Assembly: GCA_019120525.1 (NCBI GenBank)
Contig: DWUW01000050.1
Location: 1-5,133, forward strand
Reading direction: 5' to 3'
Origin: Candidatus Eisenbergiella stercorigallinarum
GTDB lineage: Bacteria; Bacillota; Clostridia; Lachnospirales; Lachnospiraceae
DNA length: 5,133 bases
The translations under genes were made by a program, and so were the position numbers. The notes under the pieces are model-generated. The model was given only the letters and a program-made list of their open reading frames with translations. It ran no database searches and had not been told where the DNA came from. Positions 5,094 to 5,133 of this stretch are shown one piece after another. Each line of letters starts with the position of its first letter. Position 1 is the first letter of the stretch.

Positions 5094-5133
5094 ACATGAT
5101 ACGGTTAAAAAATTGAAAATCCGGTTTTTAACC

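Larger units (their letters stand above)
4995..5133. repeat. Regular array of TACGGTT/AACCGTA dyads, about 52.5-bp period, continuing past the window edge
   Basis: TACGGTT occurs at 4995-5001 and 5100-5106, with TACGGAT at 5047-5053. The inverse AACCGTA occurs at 5025-5031 and 5078-5084, with AACC at 5130-5133 cut by the window edge. The series is thus three units of 37, 38 and (predicted) 37 bp, each starting with TACGG and ending with AACCGTA, separated by two 15-bp gaps. Start-to-start steps are 52 and 53 bp. The outer units also share A-rich interiors. No gene overlaps it. Candidates are a multi-site protein-binding region, the end of a repeat family, or stacked transcription terminators. 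Confidence 0.65.

Noticed and set aside
4995..5133. CRISPR array
   Set aside because: Gaps between units are only 15 bp, the unit interiors differ, and the units are inverted repeats of 37-38 bp; no repeat is conserved along its full length.

Overview
The window looks like a chromosomal segment of a moderately GC-rich Firmicute of class Clostridia, most likely Lachnospiraceae or a close relative. The grounds are strong AGGAGG ribosome binding sites with GTG starts, a lipoprotein-type solute-binding protein, and a NifU-like/GGGtGRT gene pair that I know mainly from anaerobic Clostridia. The taxonomic call is an inference from gene content.

Left part, plus strand (1-1471): the 3' end of a NifU-like iron-sulfur scaffold gene is followed 15 bp later by a complete gene of the uncharacterised GGGtGRT family. 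The pair reads as one operon and ends at a strong stem-loop terminator (1430-1471).

Right part, minus strand (4866 down to 1563): a complete three-gene ABC importer of the TrpXYZ-like type, in the order lipoprotein solute-binding protein, BPD_transp_2-type permease, ATPase. A near-consensus housekeeping promoter (TTGACG, 17 bp, TATAGT) lies upstream of the binding-protein gene. The permease and ATPase are translationally coupled by an 8-nt overlap, and both probably start at GTG. The binding protein is separated from the permease by 356 bp packed with palindromes. One of these is a clear intrinsic-terminator-like structure on the coding strand, which would make binding protein in excess over permease and ATPase. 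The importer operon and the plus-strand pair converge on the region 1398-1562, which holds the terminator and a 19-bp direct duplication of the ATPase gene's 3' end.

Rightmost part (about 4870-5133) is AT-rich and has no credible gene. It holds a regular series of TACGGTT/AACCGTA dyads repeating every 52-53 bp and running off the window edge, plus an 11-bp-stem hairpin and an 11-bp direct repeat. This array and the palindrome-dense spacer at 3307-3563 are the least explained structures here. I see no tRNA, rRNA, CRISPR array, insertion sequence or T-box. No complete new system is demonstrated. The GGGtGRT pair is the most notable protein-level unknown.
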